A stretch of 64,000 nt of DNA, taken from the NCBI GenBank assembly GCA_900467745.1, contig UBQW01000037.1, positions 62,001-126,000 on the forward strand, given 5' to 3'. The notes beneath the pieces were generated by a model. That model was not told the DNA's origin and searched no databases. It saw nothing but the letters and a program-made list of their open reading frames with translations. Every line of letters begins with the position of its first letter. The first letter of the stretch is position 1. The translations under genes and the position numbers were made by a program. Source of the stretch: Hyphomicrobiales bacterium. Its GTDB lineage: Bacteria; Pseudomonadota; Alphaproteobacteria; Rhizobiales; Rhizobiaceae. Shown here one piece after another: positions 8,146 through 16,179 of the stretch.

Positions 8146-9441
8146 TCAATCGGCAGTTTTCTCGACCGTCCGCGCATTCACATGCATCGCCCGCCCGGCG
8201 TTCCAGCCGTTGATGGCGGCCCCCGCTCCGAGCGCCACGAACAGCACCGCGCACCAGGCAAAGCTCCCGGTCCAGCCGCGGATGAGGCCAACGACGAGCG
8301 GTCCGATGGCGGCTAGCAGGTAGCCGACGCATTGCGCCATGCCGGAGAGATGCGCCGCCACATGCGGATCGCGCGAACGCAGCACGATCGTCGTCATCGC
8401 CGCCGCGATCAGCCCGCCCTGGCCGATCCCCTGCAGCACCGCCCAGAGCCACACCGTCGAAAGCGGCGCGAAGAGCAGCCCCAGCAAGGCGACCACGGCA
8501 ATGCCGCAAAGCGCCGCGTTGATCACCCGCTGATCCTTGCCGCGCACCGCGATCTGCGGCGCGACCAAGCAGGACGCTGCCTGCACCATGACCGACACGG
8601 AGACGATCGCGCCCGCCGTGACGCCATCCATGCCGCGCTCGCGCAGGATCGGCACCAGCCACCCGAATACGCAGTAGGCAAGCGCCGACTGCAGCCCCAT
8701 GAACAACGTGACCTGCCATGCAAGCCGGTCCCGCCACAGCCCCTCGACGGAGAAGCCGCTGCGCTTCACCTGCGCTTTCGTCGACAGCACCTGCGGCAGC
8801 CAGATGAGGCCGACGACAAGGGCAGGCAGCGCCCAGATTGCCAGTGCCGCGGCCATCGAACCGCCGAAGGCGCGCTCAAGCGGCAGCGTGAACCCGGCAG
8901 CGCCGGCCGCACCCGCGCAGAGCGCCATCGTGTAGAAACCTGTCATCAGTGCCGCACGATCAGCGAAATCGCGCTTCACCAGACCGGGCAGCAGAACATT
9001 GCCGACCGCGATGCAGGCCCCGGCGAGCGCCGAACCGATAAACAGGAGCGGGATGGAGGAGAAGCCGCGCAGCGCCGTTCCGAGCGCCAGCAGCAGGAGC
9101 ACGCCGAGCAGCGTCCGCTCGGCGCCGATACGTTGCGCGAGCTTTGGCGCCAGCGGCGAAAAGGCACCGAGGCAGACGACCGGCAGTGTCGTCAGCAGAC
9201 TGGTGCCAAGCGCCGACAGGCCAAGCTCGCTGCGGATTTCGGGCAGCAGCGTCGAGGCGCTGGAAAACAGCGGCCGCAGGTTGAACGCGATCAGCACGAG
9301 GCTGGCGCCAAGCACGAACCGTCCCGTTGCGCTCGTTCCGATCGGCGGCTGGGGTTGCGGCACGCTGTCTGCTTCCGCATCGATCAACTGCTCCTCGGCG
9401 TGATCGTAGAGATGGGCGGCGTCTTGCAAAGGCGTAGTCAT
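8146..9441 (-). CDS. MFS transporter of the CynX/NimT type
   Basis: A 431-residue, 12-helix major facilitator protein. A hydrophilic N-terminal tail of about 40 residues precedes the first helix (FVLGASLVLIAFNLRPLFSS), whose NLRP pattern is typical of the CynX/NimT (cyanate and 2-nitroimidazole transporter) group. The start codon overlaps the stop of the upstream GntR gene by four bases (ATGA), so the two are translationally coupled. The substrate cannot be read from sequence. Confidence 0.85.
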   Translation of the reverse strand: MTTPLQDAAHLYDHAEEQLIDAEADSVPQPQPPIGTSATGRFVLGASLVLIAFNLRPLFSSASTLLPEIRSELGLSALGTSLLTTLPVVCLGAFSPLAPKLAQRIGAERTLLGVLLLLALGTALRGFSSIPLLFIGSALAGACIAVGNVLLPGLVKRDFADRAALMTGFYTMALCAGAAGAAGFTLPLERAFGGSMAAALAIWALPALVVGLIWLPQVLSTKAQVKRSGFSVEGLWRDRLAWQVTLFMGLQSALAYCVFGWLVPILRERGMDGVTAGAIVSVSVMVQAASCLVAPQIAVRGKDQRVINAALCGIAVVALLGLLFAPLSTVWLWAVLQGIGQGGLIAAAMTTIVLRSRDPHVAAHLSGMAQCVGYLLAAIGPLVVGLIRGWTGSFAWCAVLFVALGAGAAINGWNAGRAMHVNARTVEKTAD

Positions 9442-10115
9442 GAAAGGATCATCCGGTCGAGAGCTGTAATTACGGGAGCCATGAAGGCACGCACCGCCGC
9501 ATCCGCTTTTTCGGCGTCGCCGGTGGCGATCGCATCAATGATGGCGGCGTGGGCTTGCATGTCGGGCTCGGGAATGTCCTCGCCCAAAGTCGCCTCGATG
9601 GTCTCGGCGATCGAGGCGGAGAAGAAGTCGTAAATCTCGATCATCGCGCGGTTTTGCGAAGCGGCGATCACCGCCTTGTGGAAGGCAAGGTCGCGCTCGA
9701 TGAAGGCTATCTTGTCGCCGCCCTCGAAATTGCCGCGGCTGACAAGCAGCTTGCGCAGCGTCGTGATCGTCTGCGGCGTGTGGCGCAGCGCCGCCAGTCT
9801 GGCTGCCTCCACATCAAGCGCGCATCGCGCCTCGAATAGATCACGAAGCCCGGCGCGCCGCGCCATGGTGAGCGGCAATGCGGTATCGGTGGTAGAGAGC
9901 ACATAGGTGCCCGACCCCTGCCGTGTCTCGAGCAAACCTTGCGAGACAAGCACCCGCACGGCCTCGCGCACCGTGCCGCGGCTGACGGAAAGCATTGCGG
10001 ACAGCGCCGCCTCGTTGGGCAGCTTGTCACCGACTGCCCAGCGCTTGGCAAGGATCTCGGCGCGGATCGCCTCTGTCGCGGTTTCCGCGAGATTGGTTTT
10101 CGAAAGCGGCTGCAT
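9438..10115 (-). CDS. FadR-subfamily GntR transcriptional regulator
   Basis: A 225-residue regulator. The N-terminal winged helix (residues about 12-75) includes LPNEAALSAMLSVSRGTVREAVR, and the C-terminal helical FCD domain has histidines in AFHKAVIAAS and HAAIIDAI suited to metal-dependent ligand binding. It is first in a two-gene operon with the MFS transporter. A 27-bp perfect palindrome lies only 8 bases before its start codon, so autorepression and co-control of the transporter are likely. The ligand is unknown; FCD proteins usually sense small organic acids. Confidence 0.9.
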   Translation of the reverse strand: MQPLSKTNLAETATEAIRAEILAKRWAVGDKLPNEAALSAMLSVSRGTVREAVRVLVSQGLLETRQGSGTYVLSTTDTALPLTMARRAGLRDLFEARCALDVEAARLAALRHTPQTITTLRKLLVSRGNFEGGDKIAFIERDLAFHKAVIAASQNRAMIEIYDFFSASIAETIEATLGEDIPEPDMQAHAAIIDAIATGDAEKADAAVRAFMAPVITALDRMILS

Positions 10116-10122
10116 GGGTGTC

Positions 10123-10149
10123 TCATAAAGTCATCTGATGACTTTATGA
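10123..10149. promoter_or_regulatory. 27-bp perfect palindrome, probable GntR operator
   Basis: TCATAAAGTCATC, a single central T, then GATGACTTTATGA: thirteen bases on each side are exact reverse complements. It sits 8 bases upstream of the GntR start codon, the usual place for an autoregulatory site of a FadR-type dimer. Binding is inferred. Confidence 0.75.
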
Positions 10150-10194
10150 ATAGCGATGGAATTGCCTTTGGTCAATTAGCGACCTGAAACGGAA

Positions 10195-10218
10195 AAAGGG
10201 CCGCGCTAGCGACCCTTT
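10195..10218 (-). terminator. Rho-independent terminator of the 23-codon ORF
   Basis: On the minus strand AAAGGGTCGC pairs with GCGGCCCTTT around a TAGC loop (ten pairs, one G-T) and runs into a T tract (10193-10197). It lies about 60 bases after the stop codon of the tiny ORF at 10279-10350, so that ORF looks like a complete transcription unit. Confidence 0.65.
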
Positions 10219-10278
10219 CCATGAGTTTTGGCCTGTAAAACCGGCCGGACCGCTATGGCGATCCAAGGAAGGCGGGTT

Positions 10279-10350
10279 TCAGAGCGAGGGCTGCCTCGCC
10301 TTCATCACCACTTCCAAGCCCGTTACGAGGTCCGAAATCTCATTAGACAT
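10279..10350 (-). CDS. candidate 23-aa small protein
   Basis: Short ORF reading MSNEISDLVTGLEVVM then KARQPSL. The sequence AGGAAGGTGAT sits just before the ATG, as good a ribosome binding site as any in the window, and a factor-independent terminator follows. The peptide is mildly amphipathic, with an acidic first half and a basic tail, and no signal peptide. I recognise no family. Possible roles include a regulatory leader peptide, a short protein-binding peptide or a peptide precursor; there is no evidence to choose. No modification enzyme gene is close by. Confidence 0.45.
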   Translation of the reverse strand: MSNEISDLVTGLEVVMKARQPSL

Positions 10351-10572
10351 TGGATCACCTTCCTTTCGTTCTGTTTCCGATAGAAGAAAGGTAAGAGCAT
10401 TTCAGCGGGATGCAAGGCCTAATTTGGTGGTAATGGAGATTGCAACCAAGGGATGATATTGATTGCGCCGTGAGTGGCAAAGCAGCGTCCGCCGCGCCAG
10501 CCGGCGGGATCGGGGAAGATGGGCAACCTCGACCGCGGCGATCGGCCTCGCCCTCTCACAAGGAGGTGAGCT

Positions 10573-10659
10573 ATGTGGTTTCCACTTGGCATCACGTTTA
10601 GGGTAAGAAAAACCCGGACCAGCTGGCTACTGGAGATCCGGGTCAATTTCTTAGTCTGA
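10573..10659 (+). CDS. candidate 28-aa basic small protein
   Basis: Short ORF reading MWFPLGITFRVRKTRTSWLL then EIRVNFLV. The sequence AGGAGGTGAG ends three bases before the ATG, close to a perfect ribosome binding site. Hydrophobic and charged residues alternate in two stretches (GITFRVR and LLEIRVNF), suggesting a beta-hairpin, and the net charge is positive. The 3' half of the ORF lies in an RNA hairpin (ACCCGGA at 10613-10619 pairs with TCCGGGT further on), and a second 10-bp hairpin follows the stop. I do not recognise the family; a short hydrophobic toxin or membrane-associated peptide is one possibility. Confidence 0.5.
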   Translation: MWFPLGITFRVRKTRTSWLLEIRVNFLV

Positions 10660-10665
10660 ACAAGC

Positions 10666-10691
10666 GGGAGGCAGGCGCCAACCTGCCTTCC
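10666..10691 (+). terminator. strong hairpin after the 28-codon ORF
   Basis: GGGAGGCAGG pairs with CCTGCCTTCC over ten pairs (one G-T) around a six-base loop. It starts seven bases after the stop codon at 10659. There is no long T tract, so it may act as a terminator or as a 3' stabiliser. Confidence 0.4.
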
Positions 10692-10963
10692 ACTCCTTGA
10701 ATATAAGCCATCCCCTCATTTTCATCAAGACACCGCGCGCAATGCTGGCAGTGCGCACCCGGTTTGCGCAGGCCGTTCACAACCCCCTTCACAAAACAAA
10801 ATGCTGCATTGCCGAAGTTGATCGCCGTCAATGTCAGAAAAACGTCATGTTCGGCTTGCAAGCCACATGCTTGTTTAGTTCTTATTAACCATCGGATTCG
10901 ACAATCGTCGATGCGTTTAAGCATTGCCCCGCCACGATCAAGGCGGGTTGCGGAGTGAATAGC

Positions 10964-11773
10964 ATGTGTCGCTGGGCAGCCTATCGCGGAGAACCCCTCT
11001 ACCTTGAGGAGCTCGTCTCTTCGCCTGCGCACTCTCTGATCGAACAATCCCACTGCGCCACCCGCGCCAAGACGGCGACCAATGGAGACGGTTTCGGCAT
11101 CGCATGGTACGGCGATCACCCCGAGCCCGGTCGCTATCGCGACACGCTGCCGGCTTGGTCGGATTGCAACCTGAAAAGCATCGCGCGGCAGATCCGCTCG
11201 CCGCTGTTCCTGGCCCATGTCCGCGCCGCGACCGGCGGCGGAACGCGGCGCGATAACTGCCATCCCTTCGTTTTTGCCAACTGGTCCTTCATGCACAACG
11301 GCCAGATAGCGGGCTTCGAGCGGCTCCGCCGGTCGATGGAGGCGATGCTTGATGATGATCTCTTCAGCGCGCGCGGCGGCACCACCGATTCCGAGTTGAT
11401 GTTTTTGCTCGCGCTCCAGTTCGGTCTGCGCCAGACGCCGATCGCCGCCATGTCGGAAATGATCCGCTTCGTCGAAGGCCTGTCGGAAAATATTCTCGGC
11501 TCGGCGCTCGTGCGCTACACGGCGGCCTTTTCCGATGGCAACGCGCTCTATGCCATCCGCTACGCGACCGATCGCAAGGCGCCGACGCTCTATGCGTCCC
11601 CGGTCGGCAATGGCTACTGCCTCGTCTCCGAACCGCTCAACGATGATGTCGACGCCTGGGCGGAAATTCCTGATGGCAGCGCGGTCACGCTGACAGACAA
11701 TGGCCTCGACGTCAAGCCGTTCCAACCGGTCGCAACGCCAGTCAAATCAGCGCTCGTCGCTATCCCCGCCTGA
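10964..11773 (+). CDS. class II glutamine amidotransferase (YafJ-like)
   Basis: A 269-residue N-terminal nucleophile amidotransferase domain. The start is placed at the ATG directly before TGT, because Cys2 (MCRWAAYRGEP) must become the N-terminal nucleophile after methionine removal; a GTG three codons earlier would block this. Other landmarks are GFGIAWYG near residue 44, HVRAATGG near residue 84 and FMHNGQIAGF near residue 109. It lacks a synthetase domain, as in stand-alone YafJ proteins, so the acceptor of the ammonia is unknown. Its 3' end overlaps the convergent coaBC by 14 bases. Confidence 0.9.
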   Translation: MCRWAAYRGEPLYLEELVSSPAHSLIEQSHCATRAKTATNGDGFGIAWYGDHPEPGRYRDTLPAWSDCNLKSIARQIRSPLFLAHVRAATGGGTRRDNCHPFVFANWSFMHNGQIAGFERLRRSMEAMLDDDLFSARGGTTDSELMFLLALQFGLRQTPIAAMSEMIRFVEGLSENILGSALVRYTAAFSDGNALYAIRYATDRKAPTLYASPVGNGYCLVSEPLNDDVDAWAEIPDGSAVTLTDNGLDVKPFQPVATPVKSALVAIPA

Positions 11774-12971
11774 GCCTTTCGGCGATCAGCTCCGCAAGCT
11801 TCGTCGCGACATCCTCCTTGGCCATATCAGGCCATTGATCGATGCCATCGCGGGCGACGATCTTCACGCGGTTGCGCACGCCGCCCATGATGCCGGTTGC
11901 CGGCGAGACGTCGTTGGCGACGATCATGTCGGCGCCCTTGCGCTCCAGCTTGGCTTTCGCGTTGCTGTCGACATCCTGCGTCTCGGCGGCGAAGCCGACC
12001 ACCAATTTCGGCCGCAGCGTGTGATGCCCGATCGTCTTCAGGATGTCGGGGTTCTCGGTCAGCGCCAGCGTCGGAATGGACTCTCCGGGATGCTTCTTGA
12101 TCTTCTGGTCCGAAGCGGATGCCACCCGCCAGTCAGCCACCGCCGCGACCATCACCGCGATATCGGCGGGCAGCGCGGTCAGCACAGCGTCGCGCATCTC
12201 CTCGGCGCGCTCGACATGGATGGTCTTCACGCCGGCGGGATCGGCAATCGTCACCGGGCCCGAGACCAGCGTCACATCCGCGCCAAGCCGTGCCAGCGCC
12301 GAAGCGATCGCGTGGCCCTGCCGACCGGATGAGCGGTTGGCGATATAACGCACCGGATCGATCGGTTCATGCGTCGGACCCGATGTAACGATCGCCTTGC
12401 GCCCGGCAAGCGGCTTAGGGTGGGTGTCGAGCAAGCGCTCCGCCGCTGCGGCGATATCGAGCGGTTCGGCCATGCGGCCCACGCCCGCCTCGCGGCTTTC
12501 CGCCATCTCGCCGGCCATTGGCCCGATGAAATGGACGCCGTCGCCATGAAGCGTCGCGACATTCCGCGTGGTCGCGGCGTTGCTCCACATATGCGGGTTC
12601 ATCGCCGGCGCCAGGAGCACCGGCCGGTCGGTGGCGAGCAGCACCGTCGAGGCAAGATCATCGGCCAGCCCGTTCGCCATCTTCGCCATCAGGTCGGCGG
12701 TCACAGGCGCCACCAGCACGAGGTCGCAATCGCGCGCCAGCCTGATATGGCCGACATCCTGCTCGTCCTGCCGTGAAAACAGATCGGTGAACACGTGGTC
12801 GGCGGCGAGCGCGCCCACGGCAAGCGGTGTCACGAACTGCTGTGCGCCCGCTGTCATCACCGGCCGAACCGCGGCGCCGCGCTCGCGAAGGCGCCGGATC
12901 AGGTCGAGGCTCTTATAGGCCGCGATGCCACCGGAGATGATGAGGAGGATGCGTTTGCCGCTGAGAACCAT
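11760..12971 (-). CDS. coaBC: bifunctional phosphopantothenoylcysteine decarboxylase / phosphopantothenate-cysteine ligase
   Basis: A 403-residue fusion with two domains. The N-terminal flavoprotein (CoaC, residues 1-180) starts GKRILLIISGGIAAYKSLDLI and includes PVTADLMAKMANG and APAMNPHMW, the flavin and substrate sites. The C-terminal ligase (CoaB, residues 190-403) has TSGPTHEPIDPVRYIANRSS, which binds CTP and phosphopantothenate. Together they make 4'-phosphopantetheine from phosphopantothenate and cysteine, two central steps of coenzyme A synthesis. Length and order are normal. Confidence 0.95.
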   Translation of the reverse strand: MVLSGKRILLIISGGIAAYKSLDLIRRLRERGAAVRPVMTAGAQQFVTPLAVGALAADHVFTDLFSRQDEQDVGHIRLARDCDLVLVAPVTADLMAKMANGLADDLASTVLLATDRPVLLAPAMNPHMWSNAATTRNVATLHGDGVHFIGPMAGEMAESREAGVGRMAEPLDIAAAAERLLDTHPKPLAGRKAIVTSGPTHEPIDPVRYIANRSSGRQGHAIASALARLGADVTLVSGPVTIADPAGVKTIHVERAEEMRDAVLTALPADIAVMVAAVADWRVASASDQKIKKHPGESIPTLALTENPDILKTIGHHTLRPKLVVGFAAETQDVDSNAKAKLERKGADMIVANDVSPATGIMGGVRNRVKIVARDGIDQWPDMAKEDVATKLAELIAERLRRG

Positions 12972-13058
12972 GCCTTCTATCCAACCTGGAATTGACTAGC
13001 AGAACCCTAAGCCTTTGGCGGATAATAAGCAATCGATGCGAGCAGTTCGTGCCGCCGC

Positions 13059-13982
13059 TCACGCGTGTTGCTGTTGCCTGACATGGCTGAAGATCGCGAT
13101 CGCCATGCCGACGCCTGCAAGCTGCAGCAACGAGCCGCCAGCCTCGGCAAGCGTCGGAAGCCGCTGTTCAAAGACGAAGCCGAAGATCAGGCCGAACACG
13201 GTTTCGGCGACGATCAGCTGGGCGGCGAGCGCCAGCGGCAGCCGCTTCGAGGCAATCATCCACAAAAGCGTGGCGAGCCAAGCGCCGGCAAGCCCCATGA
13301 TCAGCGACCATAAAAGAAAGCGCATGAGGTCGATGTCTGTAAAGACGATCGGTGTGTTGATCGATGTCAGTGGGATCAGCACAAGGCTGCCGAGCCCGGC
13401 GCCGATGCCCTGCAGTCCCGTCCATTGCAGGATGTCGGGCGCATCGGGCGATTGCATGGTGGCGGTGCTCGCCAGCCCGTAGACGACCCAGAGAACAAGC
13501 CCGATGGCCGCGGACGCGATGCCGTAGGCGATCATCACCCGGTCGCCCGTCGGCGTCGATGCGAAGACGGCGACGTTCACCCAGGCGATCCCGGCCGCGA
13601 TCAGCATCAGCGGCAGAGCAAGCAGGCGCCACGAGACGGAGCGGTCGCGGAAGTTGGCGATCATCGCCAGGATCACGGGCATGGTTCCGATCACCAGCGG
13701 CGGAATGGCGGCGCCGGCGAACCGGACGGCATAGGCGACGCTGATGAAATAGCCGACATAGCCGATACCGCCAAGCAGCAACGCGGTGATCATCGGCTTG
13801 AGCTTGATGCCGCGCGGCCGGAAGCGCGGATGAACCATCAGCACCACGCTGGTCAGGGCGAACAGGCCATACCGCGCCACGGTGAGGTCGAGCGTCGTGA
13901 ACGGCGCGATGGCGCGCGGCACGACAAAGGTCAGCCCCCAAAGGGCGCAGGTGGCGATGCCGCAGAGAATGCCGAACAGCAT
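13059..13982 (-). CDS. EamA/DMT-family inner-membrane transporter
   Basis: A 307-residue protein with ten predicted helices formed by two EamA repeats (first about residues 5-140, second about 150-290). It starts MLFGILCGIATCALWGLTFVVP, a typical first helix. Drug/metabolite transporters of this type export amino acids or other metabolites; the substrate here cannot be told. It stands alone, and no partner gene is evident. Confidence 0.8.
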   Translation of the reverse strand: MLFGILCGIATCALWGLTFVVPRAIAPFTTLDLTVARYGLFALTSVVLMVHPRFRPRGIKLKPMITALLLGGIGYVGYFISVAYAVRFAGAAIPPLVIGTMPVILAMIANFRDRSVSWRLLALPLMLIAAGIAWVNVAVFASTPTGDRVMIAYGIASAAIGLVLWVVYGLASTATMQSPDAPDILQWTGLQGIGAGLGSLVLIPLTSINTPIVFTDIDLMRFLLWSLIMGLAGAWLATLLWMIASKRLPLALAAQLIVAETVFGLIFGFVFEQRLPTLAEAGGSLLQLAGVGMAIAIFSHVRQQQHA

Positions 13983-14282
13983 GGAGGTCTCCGGAACGGA
14001 TAGAGCCGCAGGAAATGGGAAGGAATCGGGATAGGCGAAGAGGTGGAAATGCCACTATGCCTGATATCGCATAGGTGCAAGCGTCCACCTACGACATGGC
14101 GCAGGCGGGAAGGGGACAGGTCACGATCGCAAATCGTCCGTGAATGATCCGGGTGTGAGGTGGCCAAAGGTCGCATCCCCTGACGTCAATCGCCTAAGTT
14201 GATGATTGCATGGATAAAATGCACCTTTGGCGCCGCCGGCCGGCCGCGTGACATTATCCGCGCGCTGTGGCATGCAGCGGAT
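13983..14282. other. intergenic region between the EamA transporter and the DUF2946-like gene
   Basis: Three hundred bases between divergent genes. An in-frame extension of the next gene (ATG at 14202) is possible. I see no clear palindrome, terminator, RNA gene, RirA box or Zur box here. Confidence 0.4.
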
Positions 14283-14717
14283 ATGGGGATGATCAGGACA
14301 GTTTTGGGGGACAGGGCATCGGCAAGCGCCATCACGCTGCTCGTCGCCCTCCTGCTGCTGATCCAGGGCTTGCTGTCAGGCCAGGCGCAGGGATCGATGG
14401 CGACCTCCGCCATGGATCCCCTGCAGTCGATCTGCTCGATGACAGGCGAAAGCGTCATCGACCATGCCGATCATGCCGAAAACACCAGCGACGGCACATC
14501 GCATGATCGATCGCATGGCAAGGCCGCCGATTGCCCCTGCTGCACGCTCTGCCGTCTCGCCGCCCACGCGATGCCGGCCATCCTCGGTGCGGATCCAGCG
14601 ATCCTCCATGTCGATGCCGTCGGCGCCGCCACGATCGTCTTCACCACCGAAAGCGCCATCACGCCCACCCTGCGCGGCCTGATCGGCCAACCGCGCGCGC
14701 CACCACAAATCTCCTGA
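14283..14717 (+). CDS. small envelope protein, DUF2946-like
   Basis: About 144 residues from the chosen ATG (MGMIRTVLGDRAS); the frame is open upstream to an ATG at 14202, and no start has a strong ribosome binding site. One hydrophobic segment (ITLLVALLLLIQGLLSG) is followed by a His/Asp-rich stretch and a cysteine cluster CPCCTLCR. This layout, together with the PepSY-type membrane protein 58 bases downstream, fits the DUF2946 family often found beside metal-uptake genes. A role in copper or iron handling is inferred, not shown. Confidence 0.65.
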   Translation: MGMIRTVLGDRASASAITLLVALLLLIQGLLSGQAQGSMATSAMDPLQSICSMTGESVIDHADHAENTSDGTSHDRSHGKAADCPCCTLCRLAAHAMPAILGADPAILHVDAVGAATIVFTTESAITPTLRGLIGQPRAPPQIS

Positions 14718-14775
14718 CGTCCGGCTGCCGGCGCTCTCAGTGCCGGCCCCAATCTTCATCATCAGGAGACATATC

Positions 14776-16143
14776 ATGTCCGATTTCACCATCGGTCGGG
14801 AAAGCGCGAGCGCTGCCGTGCGTTCCCCGTCCGATCTCTACCGCGCCGTCTGGCGCTGGCATTTCTACGCGGGTCTTCTCGTCCTGCCCTTCATGCTCTC
14901 GCTTGCCGTCACCGGCGCGCTCTATCTCTTCAAGGACGAGATCGACAATGTCGTTCATGCCGATCTGAAGCGCGTGGCAATCAGCCAGCAGGCAACGCGA
15001 CCGCCATCTGCCATGGTGGATGCCGCCCTTGCCGCCCATCCTGGCACCGCCATCAAGTTCACCGATCCCGTCGACCCCGGCGCATCGGCGGAGATCACCA
15101 TCAACACCGCGGCCGAGGGCAATATCGCCGTCTATGTCGATCCCTATAGCGGCAAGGTACTCGGCGCGCTGCCGGATCGCGGCACGATCATGTGGACGGT
15201 CCGCTATCTCCACAGCCTCAAATATTTCGGCTCCGTCACCCGCGCGCTGATCGAGATTACGGCCGGCTGGGCGATCCTGCTTGTTGGCACCGGCATCTAT
15301 CTCTGGTGGCCACGCAAGCAGACGGGCGGGGTGCTCAGCATTCGCGGCACGCCGCGCAAGCGCGTCTTCTGGCGCGATACCCACGCGGTCCTCGGCCTCT
15401 TCGTCGGCGGCTTCATCGTCTTCCTCGCAGTCACCGGCATGCCGTGGTCGGGGGTATGGGGCGCCAAGGTCAACGAGTGGGCGAATGGAAACAACTTCGG
15501 CTATCCGGCCGGCGTGCGCGTCGCCGTGCCCATGTCCGACGAACATATCGACCATATCGCCAAGACCACATGGTCGCTCGAGCAGGCGCAGGTCCCGCAA
15601 TCCCCGGCCCACCAGCATGGCGCGATGCCGATCAGCCTCGATGAAGCCGTCGCCACCTTCGATCGCCTCGGCCTGCATCGCGGTTACGCCGTCAATATCC
15701 CCGTGGATGCGATGGGCGTCTACACCGGCTCCGTCTATCCTGACGATCTCGCCGAGCAGCGCGTCGTCCATCTCGATCAGTTCACGGGAAAACCGCTGAT
15801 CGACATGAGCTACGCCGATTACGGCCCACTCGGCAAGGCGCTGGAGTGGAGCGTGAACGTCCACATGGGGCAGGAGTTCGGGCTGGCGAACCAGCTCGTC
15901 CTGCTCGCCGCCTGCATCGGCATCGCGGTACTCACGGTATCCGCCGGCGTCATGTGGTGGAAGCGCCGACCGGCAGGTTCGCTCGGCGTCCCGCCCATGC
16001 CGTCGGACAAGCGGGTGTTTCGCGGTCTGATCGCCATCCTCGTCATCGGCGGCATCATCTTCCCGCTGGTCGGCCTGTCGCTCGTCGTCATGCTGGCGCT
16101 CGACTGGATCTATGTGAGAACCCGTCGCCGCCGATCGATCTGA
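14776..16143 (+). CDS. PepSY-associated TM domain protein (iron-uptake/reductase type)
   Basis: A 455-residue inner-membrane protein starting MSDFTIGRESAS; AGGAGA precedes this ATG, so it is preferred over the ATG 36 bases earlier. Four helix regions are visible: WHFYAGLLVLPFMLSLAVTG (near 37), WAILLVGTGIYLWWP (near 170), GLFVGGFIVFLAVTGMPW (near 210) and two close together after residue 370. A periplasmic PepSY domain lies between. Relatives (PiuB-like) sit with siderophore receptors and may reduce ferric siderophores. No receptor is adjacent here. It forms a pair with the preceding DUF2946-like gene. Confidence 0.85.
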   Translation: MSDFTIGRESASAAVRSPSDLYRAVWRWHFYAGLLVLPFMLSLAVTGALYLFKDEIDNVVHADLKRVAISQQATRPPSAMVDAALAAHPGTAIKFTDPVDPGASAEITINTAAEGNIAVYVDPYSGKVLGALPDRGTIMWTVRYLHSLKYFGSVTRALIEITAGWAILLVGTGIYLWWPRKQTGGVLSIRGTPRKRVFWRDTHAVLGLFVGGFIVFLAVTGMPWSGVWGAKVNEWANGNNFGYPAGVRVAVPMSDEHIDHIAKTTWSLEQAQVPQSPAHQHGAMPISLDEAVATFDRLGLHRGYAVNIPVDAMGVYTGSVYPDDLAEQRVVHLDQFTGKPLIDMSYADYGPLGKALEWSVNVHMGQEFGLANQLVLLAACIGIAVLTVSAGVMWWKRRPAGSLGVPPMPSDKRVFRGLIAILVIGGIIFPLVGLSLVVMLALDWIYVRTRRRRSI

Positions 16144-16148
16144 AAGCC

Positions 16149-16177
16149 GTGAGGAGGCATCGTCGCTGCCTCCTCAC
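16149..16177. terminator. bidirectional terminator hairpin
   Basis: GTGAGGAGGCA at 16149-16159 pairs perfectly with TGCCTCCTCAC at 16167-16177 around a seven-base loop. It fills the 36 bases between the convergent PepSY and LysR genes and probably serves both. Confidence 0.7.
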
Positions 16178-16179
16178 AC

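Noticed and set aside
10419..10646. 75-codon minus-strand ORF
   Set aside because: It lies antisense to the better supported 28-codon ORF and lacks a ribosome binding site.
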